Shown in pieces: positions 38,554-47,565 of a DNA stretch of 64,000 nt. Below the pieces are notes generated by a model. That model did not search any database. It was not told the DNA's origin and saw nothing but the letters and a program-made list of their open reading frames with translations. A program made the position numbers and the translations under genes. Position 1 is the stretch's first letter, and each line of letters starts with the position of its first letter. Source of the DNA: Bacillota bacterium (GTDB taxonomy: Bacteria; Bacillota; Sulfobacillia; Symbiobacteriales; ZC4RG38); NCBI GenBank assembly GCA_021890795.1, contig JAKKUO010000006.1, positions 1-64,000 on the forward strand, in the 5' to 3' direction.

Positions 38554-41121
38554 TCACGACTCCCTCCATTCGGTCCGTGCTGCGTCCCAGTGGCGTATCA
38601 GCTCCAGCCGGCGGCCGTCGGGCCCCACCAGCACCTTCCGCTGCCGGGCGGGGACGAGCCAGACCGCGTCCACCACCGACGCCCGCTGCGGGTCGAGGCC
38701 CGCGCCCGTAAGCCGCAGGGTATAGGTCCCCGGCTCGAGGCGCAGGGGAAGCCCCGTCACCCGGTCGAGCCAGAGGTAGTCCCGGTCCGGGCTCACCGCC
38801 TCGGCCACCGTGATCGGCTCGGCCACCGGCGTCCCGTCAGGTGCCAATACCTCGATGGTCACCGCTACGTCCATCGGCCCCTGGCCGCCCCGCTCCCCGG
38901 CTGCCCGGGCGGCCGGCGGCTCGGCATGGAAGACCAGCGGGGCGAGATTCTCCGCGGCGTCGGGGTCCAGGCCCGTCCAGTCCTGGAAGCCCCCGCCGGT
39001 GGTGCCCCGGCCGATCTCCATCCCCACCCGGCGGCCCGGCTCCGGCCTCAGGCCCCCCAGGGCCGCCAGAGGCAGGGCTGCCTCATAGACGTACCCGCCC
39101 TGGGTCTCGGCAAAGGCCAGGGAGGCACCGGGGAGGAACGCCCCGCCCCGCCAGTCCCAGACCTCGGGCCCCTGGGGGGTCTGGGCCAGGGTGAGCTTCA
39201 CGTCCACCCGGCTCTTGTCCCCCCGGGTGTCCAGGTAGATCCAGAGGGCATCCCCCCGCCAGACCGAGGGGCCGAAGTTCTCCTGCCGGTGCTCCGGGTC
39301 CCGGACCTCCGCGCCGATGTAGAGGTACTGGTCATCCCAGAGCACCCGGAAGGCAAAGCTCTCCTTCTCTGGCCCGAGCCAGGTGGCCCCGCCCCGGAGG
39401 AGCTGGTCCGGGCGATTCACCTCCAGCCGGGGGGCCCGGGTCCAGGCCGGCTCGTCCAGCCGGCCGTCCACCGCCACCTCGCCCTCCCGCCGGACCGCGG
39501 GGATCTCCCGGGCCGCCTCCGGCGCCGGGGCGGCCTGCCGGAGGTGGGAGAGGTACAGGTGGTACTCCCCGGCCTCGGTCACCGTCACCGGCACCGCCAC
39601 CGCATCCCCGGGGGCCAGGGCGTAGTACCGGCCGCTGGAGAAGTTGGCCTCGCCGGTCCACTCCCGCCGGCCGTAGACCGGCTTCCCCGCCACCGGGTTG
39701 CCGCTCTCCGCCTCCACCAGCGGGGCCGGGGACCGGCTCTCCTCCTTGTAGAAGAGGTACGGCGCGGCTACCGGGTCCCGGGTCAGGGGAATGAGGGCCA
39801 GGAGGGCCTCGATGGTCGACTCCGCACCGGCGTTGCGATTCACCAGGAAGGGGTTGGCGCCGCCGATGCCGTCAAAACACCGGCCGGTCTCCGGGTCGTA
39901 CATCGCCACCCCGGCGATGTTGTTGCCGAAAAACCACGACCCGGCCAGGCCCGCGTACTTGGCGTACTTCTCCTCCCCGGTGGCCCGGTAGAGCTCATAA
40001 AAGCCCCCGGCCACCATGCTGGCGCCGTAGGCGATCTGCCCCTGCCGGCGGATGCTCACCGCCATCTCGTTCACCAGGTCGGTGACCAGGAAGAAGGTGA
40101 AGAGGGAGTCGGCCGTAAACCGGGCCGCCTCCACCCAGTCCCGCCGGCCCAGCACCCGGCCGGCCCGGGCCAGGGCCGCCACCTGGTGGCTGCCCCAGGC
40201 GTGCCAGAGCGCGGTGGAGCCCGCGTTGCTCGGCTGCGCGCCGAAGGGGTAGTCCTTAAAGCTGCCCAGCTGGTAGGCGGCCACCGCCTCCCCCAGCATC
40301 TCCATCAGCCGCCGGGTCTCCGGGTTGGGGTCGGCCTCGTAGTAGGCCGCCAGCCCCAGGAGGGCGAGGGAGGTGAGGTCCGAGCCGCCGCCCAGGAGCC
40401 ACCCCGGCACCCGCACCCCGTGGAGTTCGTCCCAGCGGCCGTAGGTGTGGAGCTGCCGGGCCAGGGCCGCCTCTCCCTTCTTGTACGCCGCCTGGAGCAC
40501 CTCGGCGTACTTCGGGTCCACCTCCCGGAAGACCCGGTAGCCCTCCGCCAGGGCCCACTGCCCCCGGGCGGCCCACCAGCTCCAGCTCTTGTAGCTGGTG
40601 GCCCCGGTCCGGTTGACGGTCCCCTGCCGGTCGGTGACAAAGTTGTAGTACTCGCCGTCCTCGGCCTGCATGTACCGGACGAAGTTCAGGAGCCGCCGGG
40701 CCTGCCGGAGGGCCAGCCGGTCCCCGGTGGCCCGGAAGTACTCCAGGTAGACGATCGCGGCCCGGGCTGCATCGTCCACGCAAGCGATGCCCTCGCCCGC
40801 GGCGTCCACCCACTCGTAGTTCGGCGCCTCGGAGTAGATGTGGACGAGGGCCATCTCCTCCCACCCGTCCACTTCCATGGGCTCCACCAGGAAGTTCAGG
40901 TGGGTGAGGTTGATCAGCCCCTCCCGCATGGGCCGCTCCCGGGCCGCCGGACCCCAGGGGGGCTCGCCGCCCCGCCCGGCTCCGGGGGCCCCGGGGGTGC
41001 ACCCGGCGGCCGCGGCGGTCATCGCCAGGGCCAGCACCAGGGCCAGCCACCGGCGGCCGGCCCGGCCCGCTCCAACCCCTTTCCGCCCCGGTCCGGGTCC
41101 GCTTTCGCACAGGCTCTTCAT
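38554..41121 (-). CDS. Large lipoprotein with six-hairpin-glycosidase-like and CBM9-like domains
   Basis: This 855-residue protein starts at ATG 41121 behind GGGAGGGCGG. The signal peptide ends in a lipobox (AMTAAAAGCTPG), so it is anchored outside the membrane. Residues about 60-450 are alpha-helical with repeated aromatic helices (GEGIACVDDAARAAIVYLEYF; SYKSWSWWAARGQWALAEGYR; STALWHAWGSHQVAALARAG), the look of an (alpha/alpha)6 barrel. Around 530-760 a CBM9/DOMON-like carbohydrate-binding module is recognisable (EVAVDGRLDEPAWTRAPRLEV; FAFRVLWDDQYLYIGAEVRDPEH; WIYLDTRGD). It may bind or cleave oligosaccharides at the cell surface before ABC uptake. Enzyme family not assigned. Confidence 0.75.
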   Translation of the reverse strand: MKSLCESGPGPGRKGVGAGRAGRRWLALVLALAMTAAAAGCTPGAPGAGRGGEPPWGPAARERPMREGLINLTHLNFLVEPMEVDGWEEMALVHIYSEAPNYEWVDAAGEGIACVDDAARAAIVYLEYFRATGDRLALRQARRLLNFVRYMQAEDGEYYNFVTDRQGTVNRTGATSYKSWSWWAARGQWALAEGYRVFREVDPKYAEVLQAAYKKGEAALARQLHTYGRWDELHGVRVPGWLLGGGSDLTSLALLGLAAYYEADPNPETRRLMEMLGEAVAAYQLGSFKDYPFGAQPSNAGSTALWHAWGSHQVAALARAGRVLGRRDWVEAARFTADSLFTFFLVTDLVNEMAVSIRRQGQIAYGASMVAGGFYELYRATGEEKYAKYAGLAGSWFFGNNIAGVAMYDPETGRCFDGIGGANPFLVNRNAGAESTIEALLALIPLTRDPVAAPYLFYKEESRSPAPLVEAESGNPVAGKPVYGRREWTGEANFSSGRYYALAPGDAVAVPVTVTEAGEYHLYLSHLRQAAPAPEAAREIPAVRREGEVAVDGRLDEPAWTRAPRLEVNRPDQLLRGGATWLGPEKESFAFRVLWDDQYLYIGAEVRDPEHRQENFGPSVWRGDALWIYLDTRGDKSRVDVKLTLAQTPQGPEVWDWRGGAFLPGASLAFAETQGGYVYEAALPLAALGGLRPEPGRRVGMEIGRGTTGGGFQDWTGLDPDAAENLAPLVFHAEPPAARAAGERGGQGPMDVAVTIEVLAPDGTPVAEPITVAEAVSPDRDYLWLDRVTGLPLRLEPGTYTLRLTGAGLDPQRASVVDAVWLVPARQRKVLVGPDGRRLELIRHWDAARTEWRES

Positions 41122-41196
41122 ACCGCCGCCCTCCCCGGCGTCCGGCCCCGAGGGTGGCTGGGTCCCCAGGCTCCCGTAGGCAGCGAGCCCCACAGC

Positions 41197-42045
41197 CTAG
41201 CCCTTGGTGGCACCGATGTTGATCCCTTCGATGAAGTACTTCTGCGCAGCGAAGAAGAGGCCGACGATGGGCAGGGCCATCAGCACGCTCATGGCCATCA
41301 TGTAGTTCCACATGGGCGCTTCCTTGGAGAGGGTGGCCTCAAAGAACTTGAGGCCGAGGACCATGGGGTACTTCTCCATGGTGTTGAGGTAGATGAGGGG
41401 CGCCTGCAGGTTGTTCCAGTTCCCCTGGAAGCTGAGAACCGCAATGGCCAAAAGCGCCGGCCGGATCATCGGCAGCATGATGTGCCAGTAGATCTGCACC
41501 ACGTTGGCCCCGTCCATGATGGCCGCTTCCTCGATGGACTTGGGGATGGTGAGGAAGAACTGGCGCATCATGAAGATGTAGGCCGGGCCCCAGGCGAACC
41601 ACGCGCCCAGCACCAGGGGGTCGAAGGTGTCCACCAGCCCCAGCCGCCGCCAGATGAGGAAGCTGGGGATCAGGGTGACCACCCCGGGGAGCATCATGGT
41701 AGCCAGCAGGATAACGAAGAGGACGTCCCGCCCCCGGAAGTCGAACCGGGCAAAGCCGTAGGCCACCAGGGAGGTGGTGATGAGCTCCGCGGTCACCGCC
41801 AGGGCGGTGATGAAGATGGTGTTGAAGAGGAACCGGCCGAAAGGCAGGATCTTCCAGGCGTCGATGTAGTTCCGCCACATGGGCGGCCGGGGGATCCACT
41901 CTGGCGGGTAGGAAAAGAGCGCGTCGGGGCCCTTCAGGGAGGTGGAGACCATCCAGAAGAGGGGCACCACCACCACCGCCGCCCCCATGGTGAGGCAGGC
42001 GTAGACCAGCGCGCTCTTGAGGATCCGGCGCACCGTCAGGCCCAT
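41197..42045 (-). CDS. Sugar ABC transporter permease, MalG type
   Basis: This 282-residue protein has six membrane helices and the EAA loop EEAAIMDGANVVQIYWHIMLP that docks to the ATPase. It ends GINIGATKG, as usual for the CUT1 family. The start lies 4 bases after the stop of the MalF-type gene. No ATPase gene is present in the locus, so a shared MsmX-type ATPase encoded elsewhere is expected. Confidence 0.93.
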   Translation of the reverse strand: MGLTVRRILKSALVYACLTMGAAVVVVPLFWMVSTSLKGPDALFSYPPEWIPRPPMWRNYIDAWKILPFGRFLFNTIFITALAVTAELITTSLVAYGFARFDFRGRDVLFVILLATMMLPGVVTLIPSFLIWRRLGLVDTFDPLVLGAWFAWGPAYIFMMRQFFLTIPKSIEEAAIMDGANVVQIYWHIMLPMIRPALLAIAVLSFQGNWNNLQAPLIYLNTMEKYPMVLGLKFFEATLSKEAPMWNYMMAMSVLMALPIVGLFFAAQKYFIEGINIGATKG

Positions 42046-42049
42046 CCCG

Positions 42050-43060
42050 CTACCTCCTCTTCTGCCGCACTTCGACCTCGTAGTAGACCCAGGCCTCGGA
42101 CCAGCGCAGGACCAACAGGGTGAGGATCAGGATGAGCACCATCAGGAACCAGGCGATGGCGGAGGCGTACCCCATCTTGTACTGGGTGAAGCCCTGCTGG
42201 TAGATGTACACGTTGAGGAAAGTGCCGGCGCCGCTGGGGGTGGTGATGAAGAGAGGCGCGGTGAAGTTCTGGAGGGCCCCGATGATGCCCATGATCATCA
42301 CGTAGAGAAGGCTGGGGCTGATCATCGGCAGGGTGATCTTGAAAAAGCGGGTCCAGGGCCCGGCGCCGTCCACCGTGGCCGCCTCCAGGAGTTCCTTCGG
42401 AACGTTCTTGAGCGCCGCCAGCAGGATGACGGTGTTGGCCCCGAAGATGCCCCAGAAGGACATGATCACAAAGGAAGGCAGGACCAGCCTTTCGTCCGCG
42501 AACCACATGAGGGGCTCCATGTCCAGCAGCCGGTAGATGGGGCTGAGGAGGGTGTTAATGAGCCCCTTGCTGGCGAACATCCACCGCCAGAGGAGGGCCG
42601 TGGCCGCCGCGGGCAGCACCGACGGCAGGTAGTAGAGGGTCCGCCAGAAGCCCACCGCCTTCACGTCCTGGGCCAGCAGCACCGCGGTGGCCAGGGCCCC
42701 GGCCATGCCCAGGGGCACGCTGATGAAGGCGTAGAGCACCGTCAGCTTCACCGACGGCCAGAACCGGGGATCCTCAAAGAACATGTACTTAAAGTTCTCC
42801 AGGCCGACCCACTTCGGTGGCTGGAGGACGTCGTACTCGGTGAACGCCAGGTACAGGGAATACGCAAAGGGATATGCATTCCAAATCAGGAATCCCAGGA
42901 GCCAGGGCAGGATGAGGGCGTACCCCGCAGCGGCTTCCCGGCGCACCTTCAACCGGCGCAGCACCGCGTAGGTCGCCAGCATCAGCCCGATCATCGCTGC
43001 CCCCACCAGGAGCCAGTGGGACAGCGTGGAAAGGTACCACTCAGCGTGCCATTCAGCCAC
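42050..43060 (-). CDS. Sugar ABC transporter permease, MalF type
   Basis: This 336-residue protein starts at GTG 43060 behind GGGGAGG (an upstream GTG at 43075 is less well placed). It has an extra N-terminal helix ([18 protein letters not shown]), then six transport helices with the EAA loop [26 protein letters not shown]1 family. It forms the heterodimeric channel with the MalG-type protein next to it and follows the binding-protein gene after an intercistronic hairpin. Confidence 0.93.
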   Translation of the reverse strand: MAEWHAEWYLSTLSHWLLVGAAMIGLMLATYAVLRRLKVRREAAAGYALILPWLLGFLIWNAYPFAYSLYLAFTEYDVLQPPKWVGLENFKYMFFEDPRFWPSVKLTVLYAFISVPLGMAGALATAVLLAQDVKAVGFWRTLYYLPSVLPAAATALLWRWMFASKGLINTLLSPIYRLLDMEPLMWFADERLVLPSFVIMSFWGIFGANTVILLAALKNVPKELLEAATVDGAGPWTRFFKITLPMISPSLLYVMIMGIIGALQNFTAPLFITTPSGAGTFLNVYIYQQGFTQYKMGYASAIAWFLMVLILILTLLVLRWSEAWVYYEVEVRQKRR

Positions 43061-43088
43061 AGGCCTCCCCCTCACCTCGTGCAGGACA

Positions 43089-43121
43089 AGGGCCGGCCCC
43101 TGATGCCAGGCGGCCGGCCCT
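43089..43121 (-). promoter_or_regulatory. Intercistronic hairpin between binding-protein and permease genes
   Basis: A 10-bp stem AGGGCCGGCC / GGCCGGCCCT (43112-43121, 43089-43098) with a 13-base loop lies 22 bases after the binding-protein stop. Such structures lower downstream expression or protect the upstream mRNA so that binding protein is made in excess over permease. Confidence 0.6.
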
Positions 43122-43142
43122 GGTCATACCTCTCCCGTCCGG

Positions 43143-44438
43143 TCAGGGCAGGAGCTCTTCCAGCTTCGGCCGGGCGGCCCGGGCCAGCTCCGCGGCGCTA
43201 CCCTTCTTGCTGAAGAGCGGATCCTGCACCTGCTCCCAGAAGATGGTATCCCATTCAGGCTGCCGGGGGATCACCCGGAAGGCCCGCATCTCCTGGGTGG
43301 CCTTGATGATGGTGTCCGCGCTCTTCTCCTTCCGGGGCTCGGACTTCACCAGGTGCTCCTTGGTGGCCAGGGACTTCCGCGGGGCGACGATCTTCCAGTT
43401 GTGGATGCCCTCGGTCAGCTCGACCAGCGCCTCGTAGGCGATGTCCGGGTGCTTGGTCTGGGAGGAGATGACCGTCGACGCCGTCCAGGCGAAGGTGGTC
43501 CGGTTCTTGGGCCCCTTGGGCACCAGGACGGTGCCGACGTCGAGCCCCTCGACCCGGTCCAGGTCGTCCGCCGCGCCGCCGAAGAACATCGCCAGCTTGC
43601 CCTTCTTGAAGAGCTCGGCGAAGCCCTCCTCGTTGATCACCGCCAGCGGCGGGGCGACCTCCTCGTTGTAGATGATGCTGTTATAGAACTCCAGCGCCTG
43701 AATCGCCTCGGGGCTGTCGATGGGCGAGGACTTCAGGTCCGGGCTGATGACCTCGCCGCCTGCCTGCCAGATGAACATCTGCACCGGCGGCCAGCCGTTG
43801 AAGGCGACGCCGTAGATGCCCTTCTCCTTGTTGGTCAGCTTCTTGGCGGTCTCCCGGAAGGTCTGCCAATCCCAGTCGTCGGTGGGCTCAGGCACCCCGG
43901 CCTCCTTGAAGAGGGCCTTGTTGTAATAGACGATCACCGGCTGGGCAATCCAGGGCAGACCGTAGACCCGGCCCTGATACTTGGCGGACTCGAGGATCTC
44001 CGGGAAGTAGTCGTCCAGGTTGGCCGCCGGACGGGTGTCCTGGGCCAGCCGGTCGGTGATGTCCAGGAGCGCCCCCCGGGCCGCATAGGACGCGATGTAC
44101 TCCTGGGAGAGCCAGAAGAGGTCCGGCGCGGTGTTGCCGGCGATCATGGTCTGCAGCTTGGTGTAGTAGTCGGCGGGGATCGGCTCCGAGACGATCTCGA
44201 ACGTAGTGGACTTGGCGTTGATCTCGTCGATGACCGCCTGGAGCTCCTTCGCCTCCTCGGCGCCGGCCCAGGTGGCGAGGCGGATCTTCACCTTCTCCTG
44301 GGTCTGCTGCGTGCCACCGGACTGCTGGCCCGACGTGCCGCTCTGACCGCCGGTATCGCCGCTCTTGCCGCCGCAGGCGGCCAGAACCAGGGCGAGGGCC
44401 GTCAGCCACACCGTCAGGATGAGCTTCGCCCGTTTCAC
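43143..44438 (-). CDS. Sugar ABC transporter substrate-binding lipoprotein (1)
   Basis: This 431-residue protein has a signal peptide ending in a lipobox ([10 protein letters not shown]) and a Ser/Gly/Gln linker. It then has a CUT1 solute-binding fold ([69 protein letters not shown]). It starts at GTG 44438, overlapping the LacI stop by 4 bases. It would capture the sugar outside the membrane for the two permeases downstream. Ligand inferred to be a mannose-containing oligosaccharide from context only. Confidence 0.93.
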   Translation of the reverse strand: MKRAKLILTVWLTALALVLAACGGKSGDTGGQSGTSGQQSGGTQQTQEKVKIRLATWAGAEEAKELQAVIDEINAKSTTFEIVSEPIPADYYTKLQTMIAGNTAPDLFWLSQEYIASYAARGALLDITDRLAQDTRPAANLDDYFPEILESAKYQGRVYGLPWIAQPVIVYYNKALFKEAGVPEPTDDWDWQTFRETAKKLTNKEKGIYGVAFNGWPPVQMFIWQAGGEVISPDLKSSPIDSPEAIQALEFYNSIIYNEEVAPPLAVINEEGFAELFKKGKLAMFFGGAADDLDRVEGLDVGTVLVPKGPKNRTTFAWTASTVISSQTKHPDIAYEALVELTEGIHNWKIVAPRKSLATKEHLVKSEPRKEKSADTIIKATQEMRAFRVIPRQPEWDTIFWEQVQDPLFSKKGSAAELARAARPKLEELLP

Positions 44439-45529
44439 TGCGACTTCCCCTCCGTTTGCTGGGATGTATGGTCTGCGCGGCCGGCCGCCCCCATGGAGTC
44501 AGACTGGGGGTCAGACCGGGAAGCGCCGAGATCGGTGGAGCCCCGGACCACCAGGGCCACGTGCATGGTGATGGTGACCGGCAACAGCTCCCGCTCCCGG
44601 ATGCGATCCAGGAGCCGCCGGGCCGCCAGCCGCCCCATCTCCACCTTGTCCACCCGGACGGTGGTGAGTCCCGGCCCGGCCCGGGCGGCCAGGGCAATGT
44701 CGTCAAAACCGGCCAGCCCCAGGTCTTCCGGCACCCGGAGTCCTCGCGCCCGGGCGATGGCGAGAATCTGCAGGGCGGTCAGGTCGTTGCCGGCCACGAC
44801 AGCCATGGGCAACTCCGCGGTGGTGAGGAGTTCTTCCATCACCCCGGGGGCGTCGAGCCACCCCCGGCCTACCTCCGCATACCGGACCGCCACCGGCCGG
44901 CCCGCGGCCCGGACGGCCCGCTCGAACCCCTCCCGCCGGGCAGCAAAACTCGGATCCTGAAAAGTCTCACAGATGTAAACGACCGTTCGGTAGCCTGCCG
45001 CCAGGACGTGGGCGGTCACCTCTTCGGCTCCCCCCACGTTGTCGGAGACGACGGAGTCCACGCCCCGGACCTGCCGGTCCACCACCACCACCGGCAGGCC
45101 CTTCCCGGCCGCTTCCCGGGCCAGCTCCTCCGGGGTGTCCGCTCCCATGAGGATCAGGGCATCGCACCGGTCCCGGAACGGCTCCAGCCAGCCCGGCCCC
45201 TCTGCCGGGTCGTAGGTGACAAGGGAGAGATCGTGCCCTTCGGCCCGGAGCACCTCCTCCACCCCCAGGAGCACCTGGCCGTAGAAGGAGCCGCCCACGG
45301 GCTCCGGGTCGTACGCCTCGATGCGCCGGGGAATGGCGACGGCCACCCGACAGCCCGCCCGACCACCCCCGGCCTCCCGGCCCTCCTCCAATTGGCGCAC
45401 CGCTTCCCAGACCCGCCGAGCCAGTTCCGGCGACACCCCGCCCTGCTGGTTGAGCACCCGGGAGACCGTGGCTGGGGAGACCCCCGCCAGCCTGGCCACC
45501 TGTCGGGTTGTCCAACGCTTCACGGACAT
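44435..45529 (-). CDS. LacI family transcriptional regulator
   Basis: The protein has 364 residues. The N-terminal helix-turn-helix and hinge read [21 protein letters not shown], followed by a periplasmic-binding-protein-like effector domain ([73 protein letters not shown]). A third-codon GTG at 45523 is better spaced from GAGGAGG than the ATG at 45529. It leads the transporter operon and probably binds the palindrome GAAACGATTATGTTTC found just downstream of its own promoter and of the second transporter promoter. Confidence 0.93.
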   Translation of the reverse strand: MSVKRWTTRQVARLAGVSPATVSRVLNQQGGVSPELARRVWEAVRQLEEGREAGGGRAGCRVAVAIPRRIEAYDPEPVGGSFYGQVLLGVEEVLRAEGHDLSLVTYDPAEGPGWLEPFRDRCDALILMGADTPEELAREAAGKGLPVVVVDRQVRGVDSVVSDNVGGAEEVTAHVLAAGYRTVVYICETFQDPSFAARREGFERAVRAAGRPVAVRYAEVGRGWLDAPGVMEELLTTAELPMAVVAGNDLTALQILAIARARGLRVPEDLGLAGFDDIALAARAGPGLTTVRVDKVEMGRLAARRLLDRIRERELLPVTITMHVALVVRGSTDLGASRSDPQSDSMGAAGRADHTSQQTEGKSQ

Positions 45530-45640
45530 GCCTCCTCGCAGGAGAGATTCCTGCCGGGCACCGGGGTGGGATGAAGCCGCCGGGAACCGGATGGCAACTG
45601 CCCGGGTCCGACCGGATACGCACCACGGGCAGGAAGCTTA

Positions 45641-45656
45641 GAAACATAATCGTTTC
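45641..45656 (-). promoter_or_regulatory. Probable LacI operator, site 1
   Basis: The sequence GAAACGATTATGTTTC (minus strand) is a near-palindrome with GAAAC/GTTTC arms. It lies about 20 bases downstream of the -10 element of promoter 1, in the untranslated leader of the lacI-type gene. An identical 16-mer occurs at 49021-49036. Confidence 0.75.
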
Positions 45657-45675
45657 TCGTCGTTTCGCCAATGAA

Positions 45676-45705
45676 ACAGTACCACGCACCAGCGGAAACC
45701 GTCAA
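45676..45705 (-). promoter_or_regulatory. Promoter of the lacI-transporter operon
   Basis: Minus strand: TTGACG (45705-45700), 18-bp spacer ending in TGG, TACTGT (45681-45676). The same elements and spacing recur at 49056-49085. Confidence 0.75.
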
Positions 45706-45860
45706 CAGGGCTAAGGAAGGCATCTTCAGCTACTTGCAATCCCATCATCTTGTTTCAGATGGTTTCCAGCGCAGGGACACCAGCGCCACATGGTGGGCCC
45801 CGTGTGAAGCCGCCACCCGGCAGTGGTTCGCCCAGCAGTAGAAAGCGAACAAGAAGGGGT

Positions 45861-46694
45861 TTAGCGGAAGATGTACTGGAAACCGGAGAAGAAACGCCGG
45901 CTGAAGATCAGAAACACGATGACAATCGGCAGGGTCAGCAGCACGCTGGCGGCACAGAGCGGCCCGGGATAGGTGCCGTACGGCCCTTTCATGGTGGTCA
46001 ACAGCACGTTGAGGGTCATGAGGTGATGGCTCTTGACAGCGACCAAATCCCAGAGCAGCTCCGTCCAGCGCTCCATAAAGACCACCAGGCCCAGCACCGT
46101 GGTCAGGGTGCTGCTCATGGGCAACAAAATCCGGGTTAGCACCGTCCATTCCCCGGCGCCGTCGACCCGGGCCGCATCCAGCAGGTCCTGGGGTACGCTC
46201 TGGAAGAAGGTGGCGTACATGAAGATGACCCAAACGCTGACAGCCTTGGGAAGGATCATCGCCAGATATGTATCGTACAGGCCGAGAAAGCGGACGATCA
46301 GGAAGGTCGGGATGATCAGGATGATCGACGGATAAAACATGTGAAAGAGCAGGAAGGACTGGATCCAGCGCGCCCCCTTGAAACGTACCCGTGCCAGCGC
46401 ATACCCAGTCATAGCGCCGAAGACCAGCACGGCCAGGGTATCCGCTGCGCTGACCAGAAAACTGTTGAATAGGGCACGCAGCCACGGCCGGGCCAGCGCC
46501 GTGTCGCCGCCGGTCAAGAGCCACACGTACGAACGCAGGGTGAACTTACTCGGCCAAATGACCCGTTCAACCTCATTCCAGGGCGCCAGGGATTGCAACA
46601 CCATGTAGAGATAGGGGAACAAGGCCGGGATGACCGCCAGGGTAGCCGCCAGGTAGAGCGCCGCTATCTTCAGTTGCCTATGCTTCGTAACCAT
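45861..46694 (-). CDS. Sugar ABC transporter permease, MalG type (second system)
   Basis: This 277-residue protein has six helices and the EAA loop QDLLDAARVDGAGEWTVLTRILLP; it ends RRFFSGFQYIFR. It is the last gene of the second transporter operon and overlaps the preceding permease by 17 bases. The DNA here is visibly less GC-rich than the rest of the window (many runs such as GATGATCAGGATGATCG), pointing to a different history from operon 1. Confidence 0.93.
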   Translation of the reverse strand: MVTKHRQLKIAALYLAATLAVIPALFPYLYMVLQSLAPWNEVERVIWPSKFTLRSYVWLLTGGDTALARPWLRALFNSFLVSAADTLAVLVFGAMTGYALARVRFKGARWIQSFLLFHMFYPSIILIIPTFLIVRFLGLYDTYLAMILPKAVSVWVIFMYATFFQSVPQDLLDAARVDGAGEWTVLTRILLPMSSTLTTVLGLVVFMERWTELLWDLVAVKSHHLMTLNVLLTTMKGPYGTYPGPLCAASVLLTLPIVIVFLIFSRRFFSGFQYIFR

Positions 46695-47565
46695 GTGCCC
46701 GCCCCCACCGCTGCATGATCCAGCGCACCACCGCTACACCCACAAAGGTGCACACGGCGTTCAAGAGCGCGACCGCCGAGGCATATCCGGCCCGGAAGTT
46801 GGCGAAGGCCTGATGGTAAATCTCCAGGTGCCAGGTGTGCGTGGCCAGGTTCGGGCCACCCCGGGTCAAGACATACGGCTCGGTGAAGATACCGAACATG
46901 AGACCAACAGCCAGTACCACCACCGTGAAGGTGGCAGGATACAGGTTGGGCCAGGTGATGCGCCAGAAGCGGGTCCAGGGGCCGGCGCCATCGATGGCCG
47001 CCGCTTCATACAAGTCCCGGGGAATCGACCGCAGGGCGGCCAGGTAAATGAGGGCGTAGTAACCGGCGAACTTCCACGCAATCAACGCGACAATGATGGC
47101 CGTGGCCCAACCCGGACTCTCGAGCCATGGCGGCCGGAACCCGAAGGTCCTGACGAGCCACAGGTTGAGGGGGCCGTTGACGGCGATCAACCCCTCCGCC
47201 ACCAGCGACGTGGCCACACCGCTAGCCAGGTAGGGCAGGAAGAAGAGAACCGTATACCAGTGCGCCCCCCAGGGCAGGGAGTTCACCAGCAGTGCAATAC
47301 TTACGGCCAGAACGAGCACCACCGGCAAGAAGAACAGCAGGAACTTGTAGCTGTTGATGAAAGCGGCCCACACCCGGGGACTGCCCAGGGCTTCCATCAG
47401 GTTTTTCAGGCCCACCCAAGTGCGTCTGGGCGAGATCAGATTCCATTCCATGCCGGCCAGCCATAACGCCCAGACGATGGGCACCAGAAAAAAGACCACC
47501 GTGTAGACGAGGTAAGGGGAGGCCAGAAGCCATCCCCTTACCTCGTAATACCGCCGGGCAACCAT
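46678..47565 (-). CDS. Sugar ABC transporter permease, MalF type (second system)
   Basis: This 295-residue protein has six helices with the EAA loop [24 protein letters not shown]. The ATG at 47565 overlaps the stop of the binding-protein gene (TAATG), so the two are translationally coupled. Together with the next gene it forms the channel of a second CUT1 sugar importer. Composition is lower in GC than the neighbours outside this operon. Confidence 0.93.
   Translation of the reverse strand: MVARRYYEVRGWLLASPYLVYTVVFFLVPIVWALWLAGMEWNLISPRRTWVGLKNLMEALGSPRVWAAFINSYKFLLFFLPVVLVLAVSIALLVNSLPWGAHWYTVLFFLPYLASGVATSLVAEGLIAVNGPLNLWLVRTFGFRPPWLESPGWATAIIVALIAWKFAGYYALIYLAALRSIPRDLYEAAAIDGAGPWTRFWRITWPNLYPATFTVVVLAVGLMFGIFTEPYVLTRGGPNLATHTWHLEIYHQAFANFRAGYASAVALLNAVCTFVGVAVVRWIMQRWGRAHGYEA

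Larger units (their letters stand above)
45640..45775. repeat. Duplicated regulatory region, copy 1 (copy 2 at 49020-49165)
   Basis: About 140 bases here align almost throughout with 49020-49165: the operator, ATGAAACAGTACCACGC, GTCAACRGGGCT, the CCATCWTGTTTCAGA block (CATCATCTTGTTTCAGATGGTTTC against CACCATCTTGTTTCAGACTGTTTC) and AAGGACACC-like ends. Further GAAAC half-sites (two about 10 bases apart at 45754-45769) flank the promoter on the upstream side. The region 45530-45860 holds no gene besides this. Confidence 0.75.

Noticed and set aside
38590-42123. 1177-codon open frame on the plus strand, opposite the lipoprotein and permease genes
   Set aside because: It is antisense to three well-supported genes and reads Pro/Gly/His/Arg-rich nonsense. 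Such frames are expected at this GC content because stop codons are rare opposite GC-rich third positions.
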